Assembly (NCBI GenBank): GCA_945859605.1 | Contig: OX243814.1 | Coordinates: forward strand, 20,994,035 to 21,058,034 | Source of the DNA: Lumbricus rubellus | Taxonomy: Eukaryota > Annelida > Clitellata > Crassiclitellata > Lumbricidae | Length of the DNA: 64,000 nucleotides | Reading direction: 5' to 3' | In this document: positions 50,001 through 62,308 of the stretch, one piece after another | Position numbering within the stretch: the first letter of the stretch is position 1 | Layout of the letters: the number at the start of each line of letters is the position of its first letter | Notes under the pieces: generated by a model | The model's input: the letters and a program-made list of their open reading frames with translations, nothing else | What the model was told of the DNA's origin: nothing | Database searches by the model: none | Made by a program: the position numbers and the translations under genes

Positions 50001-50028
50001 CAGACGCAGACGTCACTGGTCACTCGTT
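44050..50028. other. 6-kb AT-rich stretch downstream of the ADAM stop codon
   Basis: No exon, SINE, MITE or long microsatellite recognised; a 41-bp tandem duplication (TTTCGGTTTTTTGTTCAATA...) lies at about 46597-46675. It directly follows the minus-strand ADAM stop. Minus-strand AATAAA words occur for example near 47100-47105 and 47155-47160, so part may be a long 3' UTR. This is inference only. Confidence 0.4.
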
Positions 50029-53000
50029 TTACACATCAATATCTTCTGGTGAACTAAGCAACGGAGGAGGAGGTGCTTTCGCCGAAGCGCTGCGAGACGT
50101 TGCCGCCGCCAACGGAAGTTCCCGGCTAATTTCGCGAATGACGATTGCTTCATCGGAGCCATTTCCCCGGTCGCTATGGTAACCTTCGCTATTTGTCGCA
50201 GAGTTTACGCTCTGTTTGTTGGTGGATGAGGACGACGACGTCAGTGAAATGACGCTTGGTCTAAATGCAGAAGAACTCGTTGGTTGCTTTGAGTCTTCGT
50301 CAGATCTATTCAGGCTGGGACCGTCGTTCTCACCCTGCTTACGCCGGTTTAGTCGGGGACTACCAGAACTGTTAGCTCCCCTATAAGGCACAGTGGGAAT
50401 GGGGTCAGGCTTTGCTCCACCCATGGCACCCATCTCCAGAGGGGAAGCAACTCTAGCGTCATCTGCAACAATGGATTTCTTGAACGTTTCGGAAGTGGCA
50501 GTCTTTGGCACAAAAGGGGTGAAAGGACGAGTCCGAGAGATTGGTGGGGTGCTCTGGAAGACGGGCTTCCTGCCCCCGAGCGGATTAGAAAGGGTCGTGG
50601 AAGAACTGTTGGCCGCTTTCTGCCCTGAAGTCTTAGGTTGACCTGAGTCGGACCCTTCTTGTGTCTGAGGCTGTAACCTCAAAGAGGGGTCGACTGGTTC
50701 AGAGGCAGATGGAGGAGACGACTTCCGGATTCCTGAATGCAAGAGATCGGGTAATCCACTTGAAGGCTTCTCTCGTGCATCCACTGTGGAGCTGGAATTC
50801 AGTTCTTGCGCATCTGCTTTTGATGGAAGACCCTTTTCATTCTGTTTGAGGATCCCATTTTTGGAGCTGTCCTTTGCCCCCCGAGGAGGGTCTGAGTTTC
50901 CGGTTGACAGATCATTAGCTGGTGAGATGGATGTCTGACTCAGAACGCTGTTGAACTGTTCGTCAAACTTGTTGAATTGCTCCAAGAGATCCATGTAGTT
51001 CTTTCGAATCATCTCGCGTTCATCGACCTTCGCTGTGGCGAACAACGTTTGCTGTGGAGACGGTTCACTTCTGCTTGACGTAGCTGGTGACAGCGCAGGT
51101 CCTGCCTCCGCATCATCTCCGACACTCTTATCGTCGTCGTCAGGACAAAAGCAGACACTGTTGCTGCTGCTGTCATCGTCTTCATTCCTATCGTCAATGA
51201 AGTCCAGTCCATCGTCGCTGCTCCACTTGTCAGCCGGACAATTCGTGTGACGACGAGATTCACCAGCAGCAGCACAGCCGCCCTCAGACGACTGCAGTAG
51301 ACCCTTCTGCTCCTCACTATCTCCAGTCTGCTTGCTTCTGTCCCCTTCCACTTCCACACCCCCAGCAGATCTTACTCCAGACTCCCTCTTTTTTCCACCC
51401 ACCTTCTCCAAATCACGTGACTTTGTGCGATGTTGCTGGTGGTCAGCGCTGCGTGGATGCTTCTTTAAGATTCCCTTTTCTGGCGGTGGTTTCGTCAGAT
51501 GTATCGCCTGCACGGCTTTGATCTCCGTGCTGTCACGATCGCCACGGCTGCGTTCACTGTCCGTCTCACTCAATCCACCGCGCAATGCCTTCTTCCGCTT
51601 GTCCTCCCTGGTTCAAAAATTAACCACAAAAACATTTCTCAGCATTGTATGATGACAAAATGTCTCATGAACAATGTTAAAATGTCCATACTTCAAAACT
51701 TTTCCACTCAAGTGAATCAGCAATTATTTTGAAAGGTCATCACAGGTGAGTGCAGACAAACAGACAAAACCCATCAAATGCAAAACAGTTATCTCGCAAT
51801 CATTGATTAATTAACAAATGCGGAAGAATATGAAGCAAATGAGTAGTTGCTGCAGTGTGAGGCATAGTGGAGGATGCAAAAATCCAGTTGCCTTACTTTG
51901 CCGTTATATACTTGTTGGACATTCAATTCAGTATGTTCATCTCACAAGTGAAAGTACCTGAGGATTATAAGGTTCTGACCATTAATGCAGTCACCCTAAA
52001 AACCATCATCCAGAGCATTCTTATAAGTGTGGAAAATAGTTAAATTACTAGACAACAACAATGAACTCAGTAATAACAATGCAAGACACACAATGACATT
52101 TTCTACCGTAATGTGATTTTGACGAAGAGATCTACTAACTCAGTTGCACAAGACAATGATGAAGACAATGACGAAGACAATGATGAAGACAATGACGAAG
52201 ACAATGACGAAGACAATGATGAATCTGACCGACCTGTACGATGGAAGATAACCAAACGATATGCTACGTGCGTTGCTAGGATGATTGTCACTAGGATCAT
52301 GTGCGTTGTTGTACGGTGATGAGGAACGCGACAGATGGACAGCTTCATTGAAACTCTTCTTTGTCAACTTTTTCTTGCGAGACTTTGAAACTGGACTTTT
52401 CCGTCTAAAATATTAACAACTTTCATTATTGCTGCTCTTCTCACCAACTGATCTCGTTACAGCAAAGGTGCGATCATTTACGCACACGCACACACAGTCA
52501 CGTGTACATATATATATATATACATATATATGAGGTACAAATCTCCAATATATAATTATCGTCTCTTTTCAGTGAAGCACAAAACAAACAAAAACTAGCT
52601 AAACCTACTAAAACCAAATTTACTCTGGTTTTTTTAACCAGAAAACAAGCATACATAGTAGAGCTAACACTAACTACAATCAAATCTCCAACCAAATACA
52701 GATACCTAATGTCAACTTGCCAGAACACAGCAGAATATATCTGCTGTATTCAGAAGGAGCAGAGTCTTTCAGTTCATATTTAAGTCTGTGATATAGCAGT
52801 ACATGTGTATTATCAGTTCTGTTAAGGTCTTTGCATTAGTTTTAACAGGTTGGCCACGAGGGACGTGTTAACACGTCCCAAATTGAGTCATTTAACACAA
52901 TAAATCAGCGGCCAACGTGTTAAGCATCCTTTATTCAGGAATAATAAGGATTCAAGGTCAAGCAGAGAGATCATTAGATGGCAATGATGTTTATAATCAC

Positions 53001-56000
53001 GTCGATCAAAACAATTTGCTTAACCATCTCTAACTACAGGAATAAAAAGGGACACCTCTGCATTAGGGGATTTCCTCTCCTTTAGCGCTGTCCTGTTGAC
53101 AACAACTGCAGATTAATCTTGAACTTTCTGCTGCTATTTCACATACATACTATTGTGTAGTTTACCTGAGATGTCTGTTGTTTTTAATTCAATAAAATGG
53201 CTGATTGATAACGTCAAGTTAGTAGATCGACGCATGACTGGCAATTCATCACCACGCAGTCAATACTTACTTACATACTATCATGGCATACAAGTTCTCT
53301 AAGAACAACTGGTCTAACTAAATTAAGCTTGTCTACTGTCTAGTAATCGATTGCATTGATAGCATATAATGTGAGACGAAGAGACAGATAGACATGATGC
53401 AATTCAATAATGATTACCTGTAGCAAAATAAGCAGAAAGCAAGAACAACAATTGCTCCACCAACGACAGCAGACAAAGCGATGATCAATTCCATCGTCGT
53501 ATTATCACTCTGTGTATCTGCAGCTGCACAAGATATATCATAATTTAATTAAAATCGTGGAAAATTATAAAACAATACAATCATTCTGAAATGCTTTCGC
53601 CTTTCATTAAAACTTCTTAAATGACGTTAAAAATCCTGTCTTACAGCAAATGAAGACAAATGAAGATAATGATCATCAACTTCTCAAATTAAATAACACC
53701 TTAAACAATTACCTCTATTCAGAACGTACATGAACTGAGAGGAACGTACAAATGAGAGGAATGGCTGACTCGGCCAGCCACTTACTAGATGGAGACTTTT
53801 GTGTGAGAACTGAAATCTTGGCACCACGATGAGTTGGCTCTGTGACATTATCAATCATTGGAGGAACTTCTGTGAGAAGAGTTGTGGATGACGGCATAGG
53901 TTCAGGTGTCGACTGTGTGATTGGTATAAAGGTAACGTTGTTTCGCTGGCTGCAGTCTGAGCCAGTGTAGTCGTAGGAACAGAAGCATCGAACATCCGTC
54001 GTGCATTTCTGCAATGTTCCGTTAATGTTCTTCTTGATTAAACTCATACATAGTGAGTCGTAATGAAATAAATTATTTCAAGTTCACAATCACTTCATTC
54101 TGTTCAATTCAAATTGAATCAGATCTTTCAGATCAAATAGCCATTTTCTCAAAATTTAACTTCCAATTTAAACTGAAATAAAATTCAAACTTTCTAGAAT
54201 CGTGGCATAAATTAGATTTCTGACATGAATTTTTTTTAAATTTGTTTTCAATGAATGATTTATCATAATTTTCAGGTTTCTTAAATGCATAGTCTCCTCT
54301 ATTTTAGTACACTGATCTTCTGGAATGAACTTTATTATATATACACAGCCTGCTTTTGGAATGCCATCTGTGGTTGATGCAGCAAAATCTGATAGCAGTT
54401 AATTAATTTTAATAATTATAATAATAATACTGAAGACAACTACTTACACCATTTCCAGAGCAGACTAATCCATTCAACCCAATGGGGCATTTGACAGGCA
54501 TGACTCGTGACAATGAGACACACTCCATGCCAATACAGATGCCGTCGGAAGAGCACTTTGTGCCATCCAGCACCATTCCAAAGTGCAACAAATCAGCAGG
54601 ACCATTTAGAACTCTACAGGTAAAAACAACGATCAAAACAACTCACTTAAAAACAAATTTATGCAATTAAAAAGAGGTGTCTGCACATTCATTCATAACT
54701 TCTTATGAACCAAGATCCTTCATGTATGGTTAATGGCATGTCACATATTAAGTCAAATTTAAAACAAGCATAAAACCAGATATCAGCATTTCTTTATCGT
54801 TGTATTGGCTTGACAGTTGAGAGTGCAAATCTGATAAACGCATTCTTATTCTAACCACAAACATCAGTCTAGTGAAAACTAAGGCCTCCAGATATAATTG
54901 AATACACGGGTGGAATAAAGCACTAAGTGCCATTATTTCTTTTATACGCTTTTCGCGTGTTTCCTGTAGATTGGTCTCTTATCTATGGAAGAAAGCACTA
55001 ATGATCATTAATTCCCGTAAATAGTAACGTTTCATTCGCCGTATGGCAGCACCCGATCAGTGACACGTAAACAAAAATGGACGCTCGGATAACACGAGGA
55101 AGCGAAGGAAGAATGCGGTTAGGATAATACTTGTAAAATATAGTTTCTATTCAAATAATAATGCAGTAGAAAATAGTATTTCTTCTGGGAAAAATGTCAG
55201 AATGCTTTATAACATCCTTATATTAATGATATTATTTGAAACTCAGGACTTGTGCTATTTCACACCAACCATAATAGGCAAGCATGCAGGCGGGTAAGTA
55301 AACAATAAATCCCGTAACGGTTTCATGTTGTGAATACTAATAGGCCTATTACTGTTCATCTTTTTACAGGGAAAATGTTTCAAGTCTAGAACAACCTTAC
55401 ATAAATTAACACTGTGCTAGATTTATAAATGCCTTATTCCTGTTGGGAAAATCATTGATTAAAATGAGTGTTTAAGTACAGCTAATGTTGTTTCAATACT
55501 GTTGTTATATATTGTTATACTGTTTGTTTATACAGCTTCCTGACTACTTAAGACAACATTTCTAAGACAACAACATACTGTTTGTGTACATCTGAGATAC
55601 CACGAATAGCAATAATAATACTAACAATAATAGATAATTACGGTCCTTGTCTGTAACTGATGCCTCCATCTGAAATGGCCTGGCTCCTGAGCTCCGATTG
55701 CTCTCCCACTCACTTCTTATTGACAAAATAACGAAATTTATGGTCAAATAGCATACTGCAACGTACTAACACATCATATTGGTTCTAATGATCAATGGAA
55801 AACATAATTTGGAAAAACAAATTTCATATCGATTTTACTCGATATGACTTTTTGTACTTAGTGCTTTATTCCACCCGTGTATTCAATTGCATAAAACATG
55901 GAAAATAGATAGTGTGGATGACTACAGATAACTTACTTGCACTGATAATTATTGCCCTGCGATGCAATTGTTGTAATTGAAAACGTTTTATTCTGACTGT

Positions 56001-59000
56001 TAATCGGCGTATCGGTTCCATTGGCACAGTGCAACAGTCCACACTTTATGTTCCTTAACAACAACAGAACACGCTACATATTAAATATACGACAAACGCA
56101 TCTAGTGTACAAAAAACTGTACATCTATCAATACAATGACTACATCCGTCAATTCACCTAAAAATTGATGCATTCAATTTATATTGAAAAAGTTCTGGTT
56201 AAATAGGATATAAATGCTTAGTTGAAATGCATTCAAACTTCTCCGAAACGTGACATTTAAATTCGTTCACTTTTAGCTAAACATCAGAATAGGAAATTGT
56301 TCTGCTGCATAAAAAGAGACAATCTCTCTGCATCAAAAAGTAACTGAAAATGTTCCATATACGCTAGCTCATAGGCTGACTCAGCCCACTAGGGGGTGAT
56401 AGTAAAATTACGTGGTAGGAAAGATGGGAGACTAACAGGCAGCCATACAGTTAAATTAGACCCTCTGGGTCATTCCGTCTCAAATCAACAAATTTTTTAT
56501 AAATTTCCCACTCGACCATCTCAGATTTTGATGAAATTTGCACAGAATGTGCATAAATGTATTGGAACATGCTGTGCAAAAGTTTAGAGCAATACTCCCA
56601 GTAGTTTTTTTTATACGGAATTTTAAAGACACCTGGGGTGACCCCGTTTTTCGTGATTTGAAAATTGCGTCTTAATTTACTGCCATATTCAGGAGGCCAT
56701 AACTCGACTATCATTGCAGATAAATAAATAAAATTTTCAGGATACATAGTCATAGTGGTGCCAATCAAGGATATTGAAAGAACTTGACATCTCATGGATA
56801 GTTTTTCTCTAGCTTCACATTGAAAATCGAGAAAAAAACAACGAACTTTTCTGGCGCAAGTACTTTACTGCTCTACTATGACCAAATGGGCTAATTATCA
56901 GAGAAAGTGTGAACTACTTGCCATCATATTCCACATTGTGTGCACAGAAAAGTAATTATTTCAGCTTTATCATGTGTACCTGTTGCAATACAGCCTTCTG
57001 AAAATGAAAGAAACCACTTTTTAGCCTTTTGACGACAATGTTCAAGGCCTAATATGGACCAGAGGGATAGGTGATAGAGCTATGAAATTGACACCATTGG
57101 AAAGAGCAGCTCAAGTACTACTAAATACAAGAAGAATTGCTTTTGAGACTTGTGTGGTTCAACGATTACAGCTATTTCCATTAGGGTTGTGTTTTAAGCA
57201 TTCGCGAACTGATACGATGACGATATAACGAGCTTAGTACTTTACTGCTCTACTATGACCAGATGGGTTCATTATCAGACAAAGTTTGAACCAATTGCCA
57301 TCATAATCCACATTGTGTGCACAGAAAAGCAATTAGGTCAGCTTTATCATGTGTACCTGTTGCAATATAGCTTTCTGAAAATGAACGAAACCACTTTTTT
57401 GCCTTTTGAAGACAATGTTTAAGGCCCAATATGGACATGTGGGACAGATTATACATCTATGAAATTAACACCATTGGAAAGAGCAGCTCAAATACTACTA
57501 AATATAAGAAGAATTGCTTTTGAGACTTGTGTGGTTCAACGATATACAGCTATTTCCATTATAGTAGTGTTTTAAGCATTCGTTAACTGATACAATGCCT
57601 ATAACGAGGTTAGTACTTTACTGCTCTTCTGTGACCATATGGGTTCATTATCAGAGAAAGTGTTAGCCAATTGCCATCATAGTCCACATTGTGTGCACAG
57701 AAAAGCAATTAGGTCAGCTTTATCATGTGTACCTGTTGCAATATATAGCCTTCTGAAAATGAAAGAAACCACTTTTTTGCCTTTTGACGACAATGTTCAA
57801 GGCCTGATATGGACATGTAGGATAGGTGATACATCTATGAAATTAACACCATTGGAAAGAGCAGCTCAAATACTATTAAATATAAGAAGAATTGCTTTTG
57901 AGACTTCTGTAGTTCAACGATTACAGCTGGTTCTATTGTAGCAGTGTTCTAAGCATTCGCGAACTGATACGACGATGATATAATTCAGACATCTGTATCA
58001 TTCTGCGACCTATGAATAATCTGAGAAAAACAGCAATCACATTTATGACTGTGTTGATATGAAAGACATGTTCTTTAAGACTGTTTTTATGTTTTAAAAT
58101 AGCTTTAGTATGAACAACATTTAAACAAACTGTAGAAGCATGCTGTGCCATCTGCACATGTAGTCTATCAGTCCAACAACTTAAATTGTGAACAGTTTTA
58201 CATCAATCAGGCACATAAATTACTGAGAACTGTGCTGCACAACTAGCTATCAAGTGCTGCACCACTACCTATCAAGATTACCTTGTATACACTGTTTTAT
58301 TATATATTCTTCCTCTTCCTTCCTTCAGATTCCAATATAACATAGTGAGAAACTTATGCAGCCATGAACATTAAACATTTCAATCAACTCTCTAAACTTG
58401 CAACTTTGCAACCCTTAAACAATTAACACAAAGAAACATGGCTACTGGTCTTGGAATGTTTACTGCCTATATAGAAAAGACTACCTAGAAATAAGAGTTA
58501 TTATGTCGCTCATTTAAAAACAATTACATCAATTAGCTTGATGTAATTGCTGAAGACCATATTTATTAACTACTTTATATACATACTGGCAAACATAATT
58601 ATGAGAGTTCAGTTTTCATATACTGATCATGCATTGCCATACAATAATGGCCGCAAATGTTCAAAATACTTCAACAATGTAAACTTCTGTATTCGTTGAA
58701 CTACACAAGTCTCAAAAGCAATTCTTTTTATATTTAGTAGTATTTGAGCTGCTCTTTCCAATGGTGTTAATTTCATAGATGTATCATCTGTCCCACATGT
58801 CCATATCAGGCCTTGAACATTGTCGACAAAAGGCAAAAAAGTGGTTTCTTTCATTTTCAGAAGGTTATATTGCAACAGGTACACATAATAAAGCTGACCT
58901 AATTGCTTTTCTGTGCACACAATGTGGGCTATGATGGCAATTGGCTAACACTTTCTCTGATAATGAACCCATATGGTCACAGTAGAGCTGTAAAGTACTA

Positions 59001-62000
59001 ACCTCGTTATAGGCATTGTATCAGTTAACGAATGCTTAAAACACTATTATAATGGAAATAGCTGTATATCGTTGAACCACACAAGTCTCAAAAGTAATTC
59101 TTCTTATATTTAGTAGTATTTGAGCTGCTCTTTCCAATGGTGTTAATTTCATAGATGTATCATCTATCCCACATGTCCATATTGGGCCTTAAACATTGTC
59201 GTCAAAAGGCAAAAAAGTGGTTTCGTTCATTTTCAGAAGGCTATATTGCAACAGGTACACATGATAAAGCTGACCTAATTGCTTTTCTGTGCACACAATG
59301 TGGACTATGATGGCAATTGGTTCAAACTTTGTCTGATAATGAACCCATCTGGTCATAGTAGAGCAGTAAAGTACTAAGCTCGTTATATCGTCATCGTATC
59401 AGTTCGCGAATGCTTAAAACACAACCCTAATGGAAATAGCTGTAATCGTTGAACCACACAAGTCTCAAAAGCAATTCTTCTTGTATTTAGTAGTACTTGA
59501 GCTGCTCTTTCCAATGGTGTCAATTTCATAGCTCTGTCACCTATCCCTCCGGTCCATATTAGGCCTTGAACATTGTCGTCAAAAGGCTAAAAAGTGGTTT
59601 CTTTCATTTTCAGAAGGCTGTATTGCAACAGGTACACATGATAAAGCTGAAATAATTACTTTTCTGTGCACACAATGTGGAATATGATGGCAAGTAGTTC
59701 ACACTTTCTCTGATAATTAGCCCATTTGGTCATAGTAGAGCAGTAAAGTACTTGCGCCAGAAAAGTTCGTTGTTTTTTCTCGATTTTCAATGTGAAGCTA
59801 GAGAAAAACTATCCATCAGATATCAAGTTCTTTCAATATCCTTGATTAGCACCACTATGACTATGTATCCTGAAAATTTCATTTATTTATCTGCAATGAT
59901 AGTCGAGTTATGGCCTCCTGAATATGGCAGTAAATTAAGACGCAATTTTCAAATCGCGAAAAACGGGGTCACCCCAGGTGTCTTTAAAATTCCGTATAAA
60001 AAAAACTACTGGGAGCATTGCTCTCAACTTTTGCACAGCATGTTCCAATACATTTATGCACATTCTGTGCAAATTTCATCAAAATCTGAGATGGTCGAGT
60101 GGGAAGCATTTGTTGAACTGAGGCGGAATGACCCCTCTGTTAACACATTCACCGCCTACACGCCGTGTTAAATGACTGGTTTAACTACAAGTTATCTCGT
60201 ACCTGGCGGTCAATGTGTTAAACTTGTCATCATCAGTAACTACCAATCTTACTCCATACCTCTCAGTTTGATTAGATAAATGAATATTATTATTATCCAT
60301 CACAAAAGACATATTGAACAAGAACGATCCTATTCAAGACAGACACGATAAGAGTACATTACGACTCAATATGAGTTTAATGATGAGAAAGCACTAAAAG
60401 CCACTGTTGAAAAAAACAATGCAACTTGTCATTAGAGTGCTTTAAAGTCTGAAGCCGTCTAATTGATGGTCAGACATACTCCATGTTGCACTTGAGATAT
60501 TCTCCAGAGCTGACATTTCTTCCGCAATGACCGTTGAACCGACCACCAACGTTAAACATTTCATAGCAATTGTCGTCAGCAACACCAGCACCTGTTTATA
60601 ACACACACAATATGGACATCACACTCTGTTCAAGATGTCTCTGGTGAATGCATTGGTTTTTAAGTTGCCTTGATAACTGCAACATGCTTCATACTGGTAA
60701 TACAACATTAAATATGCAGTAACTCCAAAAAGTTCTGAACTCTGGCCATAAAAACTCAAATTCGATGTAAAGTCAATGAATTGTCCACACAACATCATCT
60801 CAGAATCTGATGATATTAGGCCAGTTGAGACAAAATGTCTTAGGAAAGCAAGCAAAACATCGGCTCAGAATGTTGTAATTGTTGTATGGCATTTGAGATT
60901 ATGACCAGTTTTATATAGTAAGTGATTTAGTGACAACATGTGAACAACTTAATTTAGAGATTTTTCATTGCTAACAACTGAAGAATATGTTAGATACAGC
61001 TATCATATTTTCACCACAATATTAGGATTAAGAGCATATGCTAACCAGAGTAAAACTTTTCAGTATGACCTATTGCAATGCATGTGAGCCCAGCCCACTT
61101 GAAAATGGTATACATGTATGACGGTAATCAGAATAATTTCGACGATCACAAAACAGCAAAACAGTATAAATCAAGAGACTCAGTTGTGAGTTACTAAAAG
61201 ACAAAGCTCACCCTCTCCCCAGATGTGCTTGCACTGGTTCGAATATGCATGACAATCACCATGGTAACAGAAGCTCTCACCATTCTTACACGTCTGTCCA
61301 TCCTGTACTAGAGCATTTACAGGACACTGCAATGCAAACAACATCAATGTAGTTATTACTATAATAATAATAATGAGTTTTCACACACAAAGTGACACAG
61401 AAACACAACTCCTTAGTCCTTGGCATGTTTAGTCACCAGTTTAAGAGCAGTTCAGATGTTGAGATGCTTCAAAAAGTCAATAAAAAAGTGATATAACTAC
61501 TGTGCTCAAGTTGCTTTCGACATAGAATGCAGACTTTCAAATATAGAAGACAGCAAATCAATGAACTATCATCTGAGGCTAAAAAGGAATGATGCAAACA
61601 TACATTGCCTGAAACTCCATCACAGAACTCTGGCACGTCACATTCACCGAGTTCATTACGACACATTTGATTATTTGGACGTACCTGGTAAAGAACAATT
61701 TCACATAATAGATGTGATATATTAACTATCAGCATGCTAAACACACTCTGTTATGCGGTTCATCTGATGTACAATGGCGCATGATCATTTTGCCAAAACG
61801 ATCATGCTAAAACACGAAAATTGCTAAATCTTAGGCATTTGCCACAATGCCATCACTGTGAATTCTAATTTGGCAGACGGCTTTGGGTCAATAAGTGATC
61901 CAGTTGTAGTTATTGGCAGAGATCTTCTTTGAAACATCAAGCCAAGCATGATGAAACTCAGCAGCAGGTTTTCAGAGACGGTCAACAACTCAACATCATC

Positions 62001-62308
62001 AGCTTGAATACAAATGACATAGTTTTCATGCTATCAAGTTAAAATATCTAACTCTGCAACTTCCCTGAATGGAAGACAATGTCTGGAGTCAGTATCAACA
62101 CTCAATCATCACATCAGTTGATGGTTTCAGAACTTGGAAATTTTTTAATAATGCAGATTAGAGCAATAACAGATAAAAGTGAGAAATAAGCAATAGTCAG
62201 AGGTACACTTACAGTACAGTTATGACAGCACTCTCCAAAGCGACACATCGCCCATGGTTTCATGAGACAAGTCTTAGGATCACAGCAAGGATCAGTGAAG
62301 TCACATTC
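50029..62308 (-). CDS. ADAM11/22/23-like transmembrane protein, 3' part (10 exons), 5' end outside the window
   Basis: Minus-strand exons 62308-62213, 61684-61604, 61326-61212, 60591-60480, 56053-55937, 54613-54448, 54008-53786, 53517-53418, 52404-52234 and 51607-50029 join in phase to 919 residues with a TAA at 50031-50029. In order: a disintegrin domain (CCDPKTCLMKPWAMC...GECDVPEFCDG), the ADAM cysteine-rich domain (CYEMFNVGGRFNGHCGRN, KCGLLHCANG, VLDGTKCSSDGICIGMEC), an EGF module (LVCSGNGKCTTDVRCFC...GSDC), a Thr/Pro stalk and a transmembrane helix (MELIIALSAVVGGAIVVLAF). A basic stop-transfer KSRKKKLTKK and a disordered cytoplasmic tail of nearly 600 residues follow. The CSGNGKC...GSDC block resembles the ADAM11/22/23 branch, whose vertebrate members are inactive adhesion receptors. 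Whether this protein keeps HExxH cannot be told, because those exons lie beyond 64000. Introns contain a foldback element and MITEs. Confidence 0.93.
52137..52228. repeat. 12-bp tandem repeat in an ADAM intron
   Basis: About seven copies of GACAATGATGAA/GACAATGACGAA, starting just inside the intron after the 52234 exon boundary on the minus strand. Confidence 0.9.
52842..52923. mobile_element. 82-bp piggyBac-like MITE
   Basis: Bounded by TTAA at both ends, with inverted repeats TTAACAGGTTGGCCAC and (reverse complement) TTAACACGTTGGCCGC. Same length and partly the same interior (TGTTAAATGACT) as 60140-60221. Confidence 0.7.
54896..55888. mobile_element. 993-bp inverted-repeat element of unknown family in an ADAM intron
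   Basis: About 33-bp near-perfect terminal inverted repeats (AATTGAATACACGGGTGGAA, continuing TAAAGCACTAAGT) at 54896 and, reversed, ending at 55888. No transposase-like frame in between. Target duplication not clear. Confidence 0.7.
56467..60134. mobile_element. 3.7-kb foldback element: long inverted repeats with internal tandem repeats
   Basis: Two arms of about 1.5 kb (56467-57970 and 58630-60134) are inverted copies starting GGGTCATTCCG, separated by a loop of about 650 bp. Each arm has an outer block of about 400 bp, then three tandem units of roughly 370 bp (each with CACTTTTTTGCCTTTTGACG-like, GAGCAGCTCAA and CTTTACTGCTC words). Possible 4-bp flanking repeat CTCT. Open frames of 114 and 139 codons in the outer blocks are mirror copies with no known domain. 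It occupies the ADAM intron between exons 60480 and 56053. The structure resembles FB/Galileo-type elements, but membership is unproven. Confidence 0.88.
60140..60221. mobile_element. 82-bp piggyBac-like MITE abutting the foldback element
   Basis: TTAA at both ends and inverted repeats TTAACACATTCACCGCC and (reverse complement) TTAACACATTGACCGCC. Starts 6 bp after the foldback element ends. Confidence 0.8.

Noticed and set aside
50393..51732. Plus-strand frames opposite the ADAM tail exon
   Set aside because: Antisense shadows of the long minus-strand exon, whose phase agrees with nine other exons.
56451..60171. Two mirror open frames of 114 and 139 codons (FIYLSAMIVELWPPEYGSK) as genes
   Set aside because: They lie in the two inverted arms of the foldback element and are copies of each other. 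There is no known domain, and the agreement is explained by the inverted repeat.
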